Of a stretch of DNA of 64,000 bases, positions 57,601-62,546 are shown one piece after another. The position numbers and the translations under genes are program-made. The number at the start of each line of letters is the position of its first letter. The stretch's first letter is position 1. The notes beneath the pieces were generated by a model. The model searched no databases. It was not told where the DNA came from and saw only the letters and a program-made list of their open reading frames with translations. The stretch is from Myxocyprinus asiaticus (taxonomy: Eukaryota; Chordata; Actinopteri; Cypriniformes; Catostomidae): contig NC_059382.1 of NCBI RefSeq assembly GCF_019703515.2, positions 16,618,501 through 16,682,500 of the forward strand. Direction: 5' to 3'.

Positions 57601-60277
57601 AACAGGTTTAGACAGAGAGACTAACTGACTGATTGATTGATGGGTTTGATGGATTGATTTGATTTGATTGATTGATTGATTGACTGACGGACAGACTTTT
57701 AAAATAGTTCAAAATGTTTTGTTTTTAAAACAAAAAAGGAAAGCAAAATGTCTCTCTGGGATTAAGAAAAGTGTTTGTTTATATGTCAAGTACATACTAT
57801 TGTTTCAGAAGCCTCACGTATGAAGTGAGCAGACATGCCCGTGGGTGGAGACAAACACGGCATATTGATTATTCATATAAGCAGCTCAGTCTGATGGGTG
57901 AGATCCTGGCGGAGTTTATATAATGTAGCCACATGCAAGAGGAACCCCTGCATTCCTCTGGAGGCCTGGAAATATATTCATCTCCATTTGTAGGTCATAT
58001 GAAACAGCACGGATCTCACGTGCACTCAGTCTCTGCTTGCCGTATTTCACCAGTGGGGAAGATCTTTTGAGCATTGGTAATATATCGAGTCAGCCTGGAG
58101 ATTTGTTTGCAGTGTGTGAGCCATGTGATGTGGCCTCTTAGACTAGAAGTGCTGTGTTTGACTAGAGCTCCCTTTATATCCGACTGCGCTCATGGTTGAT
58201 GCACATATCGACCCATCAGCTGTTGGCAGCTCCGCCATGTTGTTTTCTCAAGATTCTCCCCGTTCCTCAGGCTTACAGCCACAGTGGTTAATGCTGCAGT
58301 CAGTTGATGTCTTTAATTAACAATGTGTCTCTCTAACTTGCTCAGGCAGCAGTAGCCCTGCAGCAGGTCGGATGGCAGGAGGTGTATCCTATGGATTTCT
58401 ATTCCAATCAGAGCCTGGGGGCTTGGACTCCTAATCACCAAGACAACCAACCAAAAAGGGCTGTACGCAAGTCCATGCAGGTGTGTGTGTGAATTTCTGT
58501 TTCACTTGCGTTGTGAGGATCAAATGTATCTCAATTGCTCCTTTCAATGAAACAGCTTAATAAAGGTATTAAATAATTCTTAAATTAGTATATAAAAATG
58601 TCATAAGGTATCTGTGAGGGTTAGGTTTAGTGTTAGGTTTAGGGTTAGGGTATAGCTCAATTAAAAACAACACAAAAAAAAACCAATAGAACAAGTCCTC
58701 GTAATGATAGTATACCAACATGTGTATGTGTTGATGTTTGTGGAAAAAGTGCATGAGTGTGTCATTGCTTTTTCATATGCGCATATGAGAGACATGACAG
58801 TGATGTGTATGTATAATACTAGGTTTAGAGAGAATTGTATTAATAAATTACATCTTTGCAAGGCAGATAGAGGTGAGGAGAAATGCAAAATAATGTTATA
58901 TTATATTACAGTGCCACCTAGTTATACACTGCTAACAGAGTGATGGGTACCTGTTCTTGAACTAAAACTTGACACAGTTTAATTGGCTGTTTACAGCAGT
59001 TATTATTGAAGTGATTGCCAATTTGGCATTTCTCATGGAAGACCTGGAAGTATCAGGGAATTTTAAAATATGGATACTACAGTCTTTACAGTCAGTTGTT
59101 GATCAAAAACAAAAAATAATCATTTAATTCTTATCGCGCATAGCACGGTTGAGGTACAGCCATTTGAGGTAATATTTGCTTATTAATAGATGCTCTTTAC
59201 AGAATGGCCAGTTTTTTTAAAGAGACAGTACTGGTTTTTAGCAAGACTTCAACAAATCAATTTAAATACTTATAAATAGTAAAAATGATGCATGTAAAAA
59301 CTAAACATGTCACAAAATACAATTTATGCAATATTATATCATATTTTTTTGATGGAATACATGGATTTGTTCCTTTTTGTAAAGCTAGAATGTAACAAAC
59401 TATGATATAAAATATCATTAGTAAAATGTATGTTTTCGTAATGTACCTAGTTAGAAGGTCCCCAGTATAATTGACAGCATTAACTTGGAGATAATGTCTT
59501 TCATATGTAAGCAAAGTGGACATTGTAACTGAAATATACCCATATAAATCAATATCGAAACGAATCGGAATTGAATTGAATCAAATCGAGAGCTTGTGAA
59601 CCGGAATCAAATCGGGATATCTGTATCAATACCCAGCCCTATTACACATTAATCCAAATGACTGGAAAAATCATGGAAACTTCATGGAAATATCATGGAA
59701 ATTAATTGGTCAAAAAGTGTGAACCCTGTATGATGCATTAGCAGAACCACATGCAATCTGCATCTGCAGAAAGTTCAACAGATTTTCACCGAATTTAAAC
59801 ACTAGTCATTAAGAAAGTTCTACACATTCCCAGCTCTTTCCATATTCATTTATTAAATATTTTGGTTAGTTTGATTATGATTTCTTTCAGTCACAAATAA
59901 AAATGTAGTACTCCCAGCTCTGTCTACAACCATGTTTAAATCCAATTGCATTTCATCTGGGCTTGCTCTTCAGTGAAAGGCAGGTGTGAAATATTAGAAT
60001 ATATTTTACATGAAATTTCTTATACTTTACATTCTTATATAAAATAACATTTTAATATTTATCATTTAAAAATGTATTTAGAATGAGTGTTCATTGTGCT
60101 CTTTTGTTGAAATTGAAAAGTAAATTTCAGTGTTGTTGTTCTTAGTTGGACAATCTGTCATAATCTTCACCCTAATCTCCCTTCCACCTCCCACAGAAGC
60201 CACGTTCAGATGGCGGTCAAGAGGAGAAAAGCTGTGGCCGTGAGCAAAGCGCCCCCTGTGGCTGTCAGGCGGAATAA
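18052..60277 (+). CDS. dph1: Diphthamide biosynthesis protein 1 (2-(3-amino-3-carboxypropyl)histidine synthase subunit 1), nine 3' coding exons
   Basis: Exons 18052-18173, 28046-28200, 28957-29078, 37461-37529, 37982-38138, 44817-44917, 54682-54760, 58346-58480 and 60197-60277 join without a phase error into 339 residues plus stop. All introns are GT-AG. DPH1 and DPH2 form a cytosolic iron-sulphur, SAM-using enzyme that transfers a 3-amino-3-carboxypropyl group to one histidine of eEF2, the first step of diphthamide synthesis. Cluster cysteines are visible in GACCVDD (fragment residues 17-18), VPQCRPL (109) and IACPRLS (248). Other conserved blocks are [75 protein letters not shown] and YPMDFY. 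Vertebrate DPH1 has roughly 440 residues, so about the first 95-100 are missing, and I could not find their exons in 1-18051. No promoter was identified. The assignment is very secure from sequence identity alone. Confidence 0.96.
18248..18326. repeat. Miniature 79-bp TTAA foldback
   Basis: TTAAAGGGATCATTCACCC at the left and AAACTATCCCTTTAA at the right, both ending in TTAA, with hardly any interior. It is a very short deletion derivative of the foldback family found elsewhere in this window and starts 75 bases after the exon a splice donor. Confidence 0.8.
19165..20600. repeat. hAT-like non-autonomous element with an internal tandem duplication
   Basis: The left end AGTGGTGGTGATTTTTATTC and the inverted right end (GTTCACGAACAAAACATCACTACT reads as AGTAGTGATGTTTTGTTC) are similar. 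Inside, two direct copies of about 0.5 kb (about 19390-19880 and 19880-20460) share CATTCAGCAGATC, CGTTCACGA, AGTGAAGGGG.TATTCG and CACTGAAGTC.GTCTT landmarks. There is no coding domain. A shorter relative with ATCCTCACCACT at its end lies at about 55420-55670. Confidence 0.55.
21226..21568. repeat. Foldback MITE (about 340 bp)
   Basis: GGTAACACTTTACTATTAGG and the inverted AACCTTATTGTAAAGTGTTA bound an almost continuous palindrome made of ATTAGTTAATGCATTA-type blocks (for example TTGTTGACATTAGTTAATG at 21249 and CATTAACTAATGTTAAC at 21391). It is a common teleost MITE type and non-coding. Confidence 0.85.
21643..21681. repeat. (TG)n microsatellite
   Basis: About 19 uninterrupted GT units. 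Confidence 0.97.
22570..22631. repeat. (CT)n microsatellite
   Basis: About 30 CT units with a single CA interruption near 22583. Confidence 0.97.
22908..23050. repeat. Module A, copy 2 of a composite repeat
   Basis: Begins GGAATTCTTGGTGAAGAACT and follows 16928-17090 through GATCCACCAAT, ACAGACCACAGCAG and CGACTGAGTCG-like landmarks with many substitutions. The Tc1-derived foldback follows as at copy 1. Confidence 0.65.
23125..23563. mobile_element. Tc1-derived foldback, copy 2 (left arm truncated)
   Basis: The left arm survives only as about 65 bases (ACCAACAAGCATGCCACGCT and following), while the right arm (about 23285-23563) is nearly complete. On the plus strand 23292-23537 encodes [20 protein letters not shown] and [20 protein letters not shown], the N-terminal part of a Tc1/mariner transposase. 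Damage is opposite to copy 1, which lost most of the right arm. The gypsy remnant begins directly after it. Confidence 0.75.
23567..24420 (-). pseudogene. Gypsy reverse transcriptase fragment
   Basis: The minus-strand frame at 23978-24322 contains [28 protein letters not shown] and [17 protein letters not shown], the fingers region. The reading goes on through [13 protein letters not shown] to the active-site motif YLDD at 23778-23789, then thumb-like sequence with [20 protein letters not shown] near 23640-23710. It would copy element RNA into DNA. It is broken by frame changes and truncated before the RNase H region. Confidence 0.85.
24487..25752 (-). mobile_element. Tc1-like element nested in the gypsy remnant
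   Basis: The end CAGTTGCAATCAAAATTATT (24487) and its inverted partner (25752) are both flanked by TA. Inner repeats AATATTCAGCCCCCAAATTC (24687) and GTTGAATAATTATGACA (25553) give an IR/DR layout. The minus strand at about 24930-25030 encodes [18 protein letters not shown], the central DDE block of a Tc1-like transposase. At 1266 bp it is shorter than a full copy, and the transposase is fragmentary. Confidence 0.9.
25755..26655 (-). pseudogene. Gypsy integrase remnant
   Basis: The upstream part (26089-26500) has the H2C2 zinc-binding region, [18 protein letters not shown] followed by WCVACRECQ. The catalytic core shows the second Asp in IITDQGTMF (about 26120-26150) and the Glu in [13 protein letters not shown] (about 26010-26050). 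The segment with the first catalytic Asp is deleted: PLIQVP passes directly to [10 protein letters not shown] stop lies near 26087. Integrase inserts the DNA copy into chromosomes; this one cannot. Confidence 0.85.
26656..26850. repeat. Dispersed MITE fragment (ATCGG type)
   Basis: CGGCACTGATTAATCAGTAA and CCGATATATTGGTCTACCTC at about 26733-26780 are the right end of a common teleost MITE. Fragments with similar words occur at about 43765-43812 and 55880-55965. Only one end is present. Confidence 0.6.
28046..28200 (+). CDS. dph1: dph1 exon b
   Basis: Acceptor TTCTTTAG ends at 28045; donor GTGAAC starts at 28201. The first two bases complete the split Ile codon. It encodes [20 protein letters not shown] and, later, [19 protein letters not shown], fragment residues 41-92. 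STIQF is a strongly conserved DPH1 block. Confidence 0.95.
28301..28379. repeat. (AT)n microsatellite in the intron after exon b
   Basis: About 38 uninterrupted AT units preceded by a CT run. It lies 100 bases after the exon b donor in a 756-bp intron. The rest of that intron (28380-28956) holds nothing recognisable except a pyrimidine-rich tract before exon c. Confidence 0.97.
28957..29078 (+). CDS. dph1: dph1 exon c (second cluster cysteine)
   Basis: Acceptor CCCTCCAG; donor GTAAGA after ATCAT. It encodes fragment residues 93-132 and two bases of the Ile codon 133, including [21 protein letters not shown] at 29005-29007 is the second cluster cysteine expected for the family. Confidence 0.95.
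29240..30080. mobile_element. Tc1-type MITE split by an LTR
   Basis: CCAGTCATAAGTTTGGACAC at 29240 and the inverted GTGTCCAATCTTTTGACTGG at 30080, each flanked by TA. The inner sequence is non-coding and resembles the interior of the 2509-3029 element (TGTGATGACTTTACTATTA at 2952 against TTTGATGACTTCACTATTA at 30010). The middle is displaced by the LTR-like insert. Confidence 0.85.
29589..30002 (-). mobile_element. Probable solo LTR of a gypsy-type element
   Basis: A GC-rich block of about 414 bp interrupts the AT-rich MITE. GTCAT lies on both sides (29584-29588 and 30003-30007), a 5-base duplication as expected for gypsy integrase. The left boundary starts TGTAAAGG. On the minus strand the right part is GC-rich and the left end has TATTTAATGAAATATTATTT, plausible for an R/U5 region. 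The ends are not clean TG...CA, so the limits are approximate, and its relation to the pol remnant at 23567-26655 is unproven. Confidence 0.55.
30141..31291. repeat. TTAA foldback element split by a hAT-like MITE
   Basis: Left part (30141-30360) with GCAATAGTTCACCCAAAAAC and TCATGTTGTTCCGAACCTG; right end TTTTTGGGTGAACTATCCC then TTTAA at 31269-31291. Between them, about 30366-31235, lies a second element bounded by GGGCTGAACAATTAATCAAA and its rough inverse near 31190-31215 (AAATCGTTCAGC). Non-coding; includes ATT-rich repeats at 30790-30910. Confidence 0.65.
31587..32343 (-). mobile_element. 5'-truncated L1/Tx1-like LINE fragment
   Basis: A perfect 15-base duplication, TGATCCAAAGGAACT, lies at 31572-31586 and 32344-32358, so both ends are defined. 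The minus strand encodes the C-terminal end of an L1-type ORF2. The left end (minus-strand 3' end) has AATAAAAAAATG-type A-rich sequence. Confidence 0.85.
31694..32152 (-). pseudogene. L1-like ORF2 C-terminal region
   Basis: The 152-codon frame contains [20 protein letters not shown], then [24 protein letters not shown]. The HR.YWTP.RL and C..C...TH patterns are typical of the region after the reverse transcriptase in fish L1-type ORF2. Only this tail is present; endonuclease and polymerase are absent, so it is non-functional. Confidence 0.8.
32360..32943 (+). mobile_element. TTAA MITE carrying an exon-like open frame
   Basis: TTAAAGGTGCTATATGTAAT at 32360 and its inverse ending ACATATAGCACCTTTAA at 32943 bound a 584-bp element; TTAA occurs at both ends. 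It lies one base from the right L1 target duplication. The interior is coding-like, unlike the other MITEs here. Confidence 0.8.
32643..32813 (+). CDS. Exon-like open frame inside the TTAA MITE
   Basis: ATG at 32643 in a good start context (GCAGCCATGG) opens 57 codons ending at a consensus donor GTGAGT (32814). The predicted piece starts [20 protein letters not shown] and later has the basic, conserved-looking motif [21 protein letters not shown] recall similar RINIG.AF.RW motifs in dispersed uncharacterised teleost proteins but cannot verify this. No downstream exon is visible within the element. It may be a captured first exon or the 5' exon of the autonomous parent transposon. Function unknown. 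Confidence 0.4.
33093..33300 (+). pseudogene. Penelope-like GIY-YIG endonuclease C-terminal fragment
   Basis: In one frame: [19 protein letters not shown], then an in-frame stop (TAG at about 33159), [20 protein letters not shown] and [20 protein letters not shown]. The RG.DR....LQRE.FWI..L..L.P.G.N pattern is characteristic of the end of GIY-YIG proteins of Penelope-like elements and their relatives. The frame then reaches the T-rich tract at 33298-33323. The catalytic N-terminal part of the domain is missing and the stop shows decay. Confidence 0.7.
33453..33475 (+). ncRNA. Hammerhead-ribozyme-like core motif (right arm)
   Basis: CTGAAGA at 33453-33459 fits the hammerhead core CUGANGA and GAAA at 33472-33475 fits the second core segment. 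Between them AGC and GCT can pair around TATGG with an extra A. The left arm carries the same motif on the minus strand (31483-31505), there with GAAACG. Hammerheads are known in Penelope-like terminal repeats. A third stem and cleavage site are not evident, so activity is doubtful. Confidence 0.35.
35522..35660 (-). mobile_element. tRNA-derived SINE with LINE-type tail
   Basis: On the minus strand a tRNA-like head has an A box TAGCTCAACTGGTAGCA and a B box GGGTTTGATTCCC. It is followed by an AT-rich body and the tail AAGTAGCTTTAGGTAAAAGC then ATCTGCCAC. This tail matches the 3' end shared between fish SINEs and L2-type LINEs, which supply the reverse transcriptase. The layout resembles the HAmo-type SINEs of carps (from memory). 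Confidence 0.75.
37403..37438. repeat. CT-rich tract upstream of dph1 exon d
   Basis: A (CT)n-type run with two TTT interruptions ends in CAG at 37436-37438. It is the only strong polypyrimidine tract near exon d but is separated from the in-frame acceptor (TATAG, 37456-37460) by 22 bases. Confidence 0.9.
37461..37529 (+). CDS. dph1: dph1 exon d
   Basis: The 69-base exon encodes fragment residues 134-155 ([20 protein letters not shown], then AY) with a split codon at each side; donor GTAAAT. The acceptor must be after TATAG at 37460, because the upstream CAG at 37438 would give an immediate TAG stop. [10 protein letters not shown] is one of the most conserved DPH1/DPH2 blocks. Confidence 0.93.
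37590..37917. repeat. TTAA foldback element in the intron between exons d and e
   Basis: TTAAAGTGTTAGTTCAGCAG at the left and TTTTTGGGTGAACTAATCC then TTTAA at the right. It fills most of the 452-bp intron and ends 64 bases before exon e. Confidence 0.8.
37982..38138 (+). CDS. dph1: dph1 exon e
   Basis: Acceptor ATCTGCAG; donor GTGAGA. Fragment residues 156-208, including [39 protein letters not shown] and NPKILE. The [13 protein letters not shown] block is diagnostic of the third domain of the DPH1/DPH2 fold. Confidence 0.96.
38427..38726. repeat. TTAA foldback element
   Basis: TTAATAGTTCACTGAAAAAT with TCATCATTTACTCACTCTCA then GTTGTTCCAACCCC at the left; GTGGTGAACTATTCCTTTAA at the right. 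The interior is non-coding. Confidence 0.85.
38761..39980 (+). mobile_element. Nearly full-length Tc1/mariner element
   Basis: CACTCACCGACCACATTATT at 38761 and the inverted AATAAAGTGGTCGGTGAGTG at 39980 are short, almost perfect terminal repeats, each flanked by TA (38759-38760 and 39981-39982). The length of 1220 bp fits an autonomous-size copy of a common fish family with a short inverted repeat of about 30 bases. Confidence 0.95.
38901..39900 (+). pseudogene. Tc1/mariner transposase, inactivated
   Basis: From ATG at 38901 ([20 protein letters not shown]) the frame runs to a TGA at 39231-39233 and covers the helix-turn-helix region with [20 protein letters not shown] and the second DNA-binding domain. 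Homology then continues in other frames: [20 protein letters not shown] near 39446-39500, [17 protein letters not shown] at about 39637-39690, and [12 protein letters not shown] followed by a stop near 39730-39765. These contain the DDE blocks. Several frameshifts and stops make it non-functional. The foldbacks at 17111 and 23125 derive from a close relative. Confidence 0.9.
40191..40700. repeat. TTAA MITE (TCATGACATG type)
   Basis: TTAAAGGGGTCATGACATGA at 40191 is a classic teleost MITE left end; the degenerate inverse GGCATGTCCCAACCCTTT closes it near 40680-40698. No coding domain was found. Confidence 0.7.
40708..41498. repeat. MITE-like element with CGATACA ends
   Basis: GTCATGTAACGATACACAAG at 40717 and TATTGTACGATACAATATTT with TACATCCCTAAG at 41463-41498 are degenerate inverted ends. 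The interior is AT-rich and non-coding. Confidence 0.5.
42275..42351. repeat. (A)n(TA)n compound microsatellite
   Basis: About 21 A residues followed by about 27 TA units. Confidence 0.97.
42752..42872 (+). CDS. Possible unrecognised exon or captured coding fragment
   Basis: Acceptor-like GTCTCCAG ends at 42751 and donor-like GTGAGT begins at 42871-42872. The open frame reads [20 protein letters not shown], then [19 protein letters not shown]. It does not match DPH1 and would disturb dph1 if spliced in. I do not recognise the family. Upstream, ACCATGGTA-type palindromes (42698-42740) indicate a dispersed repeat, so chance or a transposon fragment is more likely. Confidence 0.15.
44752..44810. 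repeat. (CT)n microsatellite acting as polypyrimidine tract
   Basis: About 28 CT units end six bases before exon f (acceptor GTGTAG). No other pyrimidine tract is available between it and the exon. Confidence 0.95.
44817..44917 (+). CDS. dph1: dph1 exon f
   Basis: Acceptor GTGTAG; donor GTGAGT. Fragment residues 209-241 and two bases of codon 242: [20 protein letters not shown], then [23 protein letters not shown] is conserved across eukaryotic DPH1. Confidence 0.95.
45299..45590. repeat. Dispersed repeat (ATGGAAA family), copy 1
   Basis: Left landmark AATCTGGAAATATCAGGGAA and right landmark GTCATGGAATTTCTTAAGTC followed by GGGAACCC. Two further copies with the same order of landmarks lie at 53309-54146 and 59033-59733; a left-part fragment is at 20662-20730. 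Confidence 0.6.
45915..46265 (-). mobile_element. tRNA-derived SINE
   Basis: On the minus strand the head begins GGGCCTGGGTAGCTCAGTGG (A box) and has the B box AGTTCGAATCCC. The body shares GTGACTCCAGCCAGGTCTCC with the SINE at 63326 and runs to about 45915. Transcription would be by RNA polymerase III. Its orientation is opposite to dph1. Confidence 0.85.
48057..48576. repeat. MITE with AAGTATACTTTGG ends
   Basis: TTAAGCCAAAAGTATACTTT at 48058 and the inverted CCAAGTATACTTTGGGCTTTA at 48556-48576. Inner inverted words GACGCGAACGCTGAGCGTCC (48083) and GCGTTCGACTCTACGCAGAC (48496) extend the pairing. Non-coding. Confidence 0.8.
50390..50812. repeat. Dispersed repeat ending AATATTCCTTTAA
   Basis: TTGCCATGATGATGTAATGT at about 50486 and the end TTGAACCCAGAATATTCC then TTTAA at 50788-50812 are landmarks of a common cyprinid non-autonomous element. 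The left boundary is uncertain. Confidence 0.5.
52740..52986. repeat. Two (CT)n-rich tracts
   Basis: Imperfect CT runs at about 52755-52815 and 52916-52986. They lie mid-intron and are not followed by an exon I recognise. Confidence 0.9.
53164..53193. repeat. (TG)n microsatellite
   Basis: About 14 uninterrupted units. Confidence 0.95.
53309..54146. repeat. Dispersed repeat (ATGGAAA family), copy 2
   Basis: Left part GGTCATGGAAAACCTGGAAA and TTGTGATTTCCAGACCTGG; right part AAATCATGGAAATTGATTCG and GTGGTGGAAACCCTGG. The middle (about 53420-54055) includes unrelated AT-rich sequence, perhaps a secondary insertion. Confidence 0.6.
54632..54664. repeat. (CT)n microsatellite upstream of dph1 exon g
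   Basis: About 16 CT units, followed by ACTCATCTTCCCCTATAG. It ends 17 bases before the exon and extends the polypyrimidine tract. Confidence 0.95.
54682..54760 (+). CDS. dph1: dph1 exon g (third cluster cysteine)
   Basis: Acceptor CCCTATAG; donor GTACGC. Fragment residues 243-268: [20 protein letters not shown], then LLSPYE. TGT at 54698-54700 is the third cluster cysteine, in the invariant ACPR motif. Confidence 0.96.
56333..56602. repeat. TTAA foldback element, complete copy
   Basis: TTAAAGGGATGGTTCACCCA at the left; TTTTTGTGTGAACAGTCCC then TTTA at the right. The interior has TCATCATTTACATACCCTCA and CTTGTTCCAAATCTGTATGA, shared with the copies at 30141 and 38427. Confidence 0.85.
56970..57016. 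repeat. (GGAT)n(GGAA)n microsatellite
   Basis: GGAT units pass into GGGA and then GGAA units. Confidence 0.95.
57035..57930 (+). repeat. Ancient imperfect tandem duplication
   Basis: Two units (about 57045-57545 and 57690-57930) share, in order, AATAGTTTAGAATGTT against AATAGTTCAAAATGTT, GATTGATAAAAGTGCTTG against GATTAAGAAAAGTGTTTG, GTGGGCAGACGTGCCCAC against GTGAGCAGACATGCCCGT, and GATTATTCATATTAGCAGCT with CAGTCTGACGAGTGAGATCC. The best-kept part is the last 120 bases of each unit. A GATT repeat lies between them. Confidence 0.7.
57630..57692. repeat. (GATT)n-type microsatellite
   Basis: Imperfect TGAT and GATT units between the two duplicated segments. Confidence 0.9.
58346..58480 (+). 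CDS. dph1: dph1 exon h
   Basis: Acceptor TGCTCAG; donor GTGTGT. Fragment residues 269-313: [51 protein letters not shown] is the last strongly conserved motif; what follows is the variable tail. The acceptor at 58345 is preferred over the CAG three bases later because AAVAL matches the family. Confidence 0.95.
58481..60196 (+). other. dph1 last intron, 1.7 kb
   Basis: Its donor sits on a short GT repeat (GTGTGTGTG). GGTTAGGTTTAGTGTTAGGT-type telomere-like words at 58619-58649 and one ATGGAAA-family repeat (59033-59733) are the only features noticed. Confidence 0.7.
59033..59733. repeat. Dispersed repeat (ATGGAAA family), copy 3
   Basis: Left ATGGAAGACCTGGAAGTATC and AGGGAATTTTAAAATATGG; right GGAAATATCATGGAAATTAA and GGTCAAAAAGTGTGAACCC. 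The middle contains AATCGAAACGAATCGG-like sequence. Confidence 0.6.
60197..60277 (+). CDS. dph1: dph1 exon i (terminal, stop codon)
   Basis: Acceptor CCCACAG; 26 codons and TAA at 60275-60277. It encodes [20 protein letters not shown], then CGCQAE, a cysteine-containing C-terminal tail. Vertebrate DPH1 tails are variable but often have a small Cys cluster here, so homology rests mainly on phase, position and the stop. The exact terminus is slightly less certain than the other exons. Confidence 0.85.
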   Translation, partial: KPRSDGGQEEKSCGREQSAPCGCQAE

Positions 60278-60658
60278 GCTCAGCCCTCAACACGAGTGGT
60301 CCGCCAGCCAAGCACATCATCGTGGTCATCTGCAGGAGGCACAGGGGCAAATCAAAGCTCACATCTCGGCTCTGTTGTCTCACTGTGGAGTTGTTGCACT
60401 GCCCTGTGTCCCAAAACCATTTGACTATTTCTTCCACGGATCACAAAGGAGTTGTTAGACAGAATGTTAGTCTTATTCAACATTTACTTTTATTGCGTCT
60501 TCTTTCCATGTAATCAAAGTGGATGGTGACTGAGGCTGTCATTCTGTCTAACATCATCTTTTGTGTTCTAAAGAAGAAATAAAGTAATATGGGTTTGGAA
60601 CAACACAAGGGTTAGTAAACAATGACAATTTATATTTTTGGATGATCTATCCCTTTAA
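60278..60658 (+). other. Probable dph1 3' UTR start with a foldback fragment
   Basis: From about 60405 to 60658 is a TTAA foldback copy lacking its left end (right end GATCTATCCCTTTAA). AATAAA at 60578-60583 lies inside it and could serve as a polyadenylation signal; another is at about 61557. Which one is used cannot be told from sequence. Confidence 0.45.
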
Positions 60659-61684
60659 GCAGAGAGAGGGAGATACAAAAGTGGTAGAGAAAGAGAGAAT
60701 GTGTGAGAATGCTCGAGTGTGAGGAAGTCTTTTATGTGTGTGTTTTGTGTGCTGTTATGTCGCTGGTGTGTGTGCGAGAAAGATAATCCATTAAAAATAT
60801 TGCTGACCCTGAATGCACAGTGTTTCATTTTGCGCCATGTGGGAGGCTTTAGTTAAATGTAATCATCTTGTCCCTCAGTTAGAAAGGAGCTGCCATCCAC
60901 TTTACATTCGTGACCTTCAAACGTTCAAATGAGCGTGTATTCAGAATTATTCATCTGCAGAGGAAGATAATACTCATTCTGAGTTCCAGCTCAGGCTTTT
61001 GCCTTTCCCATTATGCCATCGGTAGTTCTGCAACAAAAAGACTTTGTATCAGACTTTCAATGTTTTGTAGAGAACACATTTAATTTATACTGAGAATAAA
61101 ATTACATGTTTACTGTTTACTGTCAGACTTTGAATAACTGGTACAACATAAATGCCATTTTCTTTTATACTCGGTGAACAATGAAACCCTGGATGGATCA
61201 GTTGTCAAGTGAGACTCACTGAGCCAATTTCCCTAAACCGGATTAGGCCAAGTCTTGGACGAACTTTCACTGTCAGTAGTGATTATTCATTGTAAAATCT
61301 TTTATGGTCTGAGACTACACATGATCTTTGTCCTGGAAAGCAGCTGTATCCCTTTAAATCTGGCACTGAAGATGCTGACTCGGTGTAATCATCACAGGCC
61401 TGTCAAAATATTTTAAGCCCCTTTAGTTGCCTTCTTATAGATTTCATGTATTTTGAGAGGACATTATTAATTATTGATCTGTTAAATTATTATATTTTTA
61501 ATCAGGAAGCTGCTATGAATGTATTTTTTGGTGTAGTTTTGTTGAGTTTGCCTGCAGAATAAATCTTCAAATTGGTTTTAATCATTGTTAATATATTACC
61601 TAGATCATTCTCTTATCCAGCCAGTATTTATAAATGATCATTATTTAGACATATTACCAGTTCTTTTGGTCATTGAATATCTTT
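60659..61684. other. 3' flank without recognisable gene
   Basis: No exon, RNA gene or complete repeat was recognised. Confidence 0.4.
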
Positions 61685-62546
61685 AAAGCAGTGGGTCTCA
61701 TCTGGTGGGTTGCAGGTAAATAAAATGAGATTTACCATATAAATCTTGCATAGTTTTTTATCAGTGTTGGGTAAGTTACTCAAAAGAGAGAAATCTTGTA
61801 CTCATAACAAATTACTACTCTAAAACTTCAATCAGGTTAATTAACAGATTGCTTAATGGTATAAGTAATTACATTACTGATTAATTTGCTTTTAAAGTTA
61901 CACAATTTTAAAAGAAAATTTTGTTTTGGTCTCCAAAAACTCAAAATGTCTACATTTCCTCCTTGTTCATTGTCATTGTTTCTTAGCTGTCATAGGAACA
62001 CAGACGTACACACAAACGTAATTCACGTTTTAAATGTGTTCCACGTAAATATTATTTCCTAATCCAGGTAATGTACTCAAAAGTATCTTAATTGAAAGTC
62101 AGTAACTGTAGTTTGATTGCAAGGATTTCAATTGTAGTTTGTTACACAATGTTTTTGTTTTTTTTTACTAAAAGTTGTACAATTACAATAACTAATTACT
62201 TTGTTATCTGATTACACCCAACACTGTTTATGATAGCAAAATACATAAGCTTATCAACTTTTAAAAGGGAGGAGAAAATGCTTCCAATGTTTTTGATATT
62301 TTATAAAAGTTGTACATCCAATCAAACTCTTTGGTTTTATGGCGGTATATCTGTCACATGGTGGATGCCATAGAAGGTAGAAGCTAGCTGTGGACAGGTT
62401 GCGTGGCATGCCCTCAAAAACTATAAACAAAACTAAGCAAGCTAACAGAAAATATGAGCCAGACTATATTAAATACAGATAAATACATAAATACTTTTTC
62501 ATCTGGATCTTGATCCTGAAGCAAAATCAGTTGAGAACCACTGTTC
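61685..62546. mobile_element. hAT-like MITE with nested insertion
   Basis: Left CAGTGGGTCTCATCTGGTGG and right CAGTTGAGAACCACTGTTC are degenerate inverted ends (the CAGTGGTTCTCAA type). It is interrupted at 61758-62226 by a second element. Related fragments lie at 16167 and about 27117-27150. Confidence 0.65.
61758..62226. mobile_element. Nested MITE with CAGTGTTGGG ends
   Basis: CAGTGTTGGGTAAGTTACTC at 61763 and the inverted TGATTACACCCAACACTG at about 62225. The interior is typical of this common fish MITE (ATTACTTTGTTATCTG words) and non-coding. Confidence 0.8.

Larger units (their letters stand above)
54761..58345 (+). other. dph1 intron, 3.6 kb
   Basis: Contains a foldback element (56333), GGAA and GATT microsatellites and the tandem duplication (57035-57930). 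55420-55670 carries CACTCATTTGTCGCCACCTG and ends ATCCTCACCACT, similar to the element at 19165. The rest shows nothing recognisable. Confidence 0.7.

Noticed and set aside
58615..58650. Telomere-like GGTTAG words
   Set aside because: Short, degenerate (GTTAGGTTTAG) and isolated; such phrases are common in fish repeats and give no evidence for an interstitial telomere.
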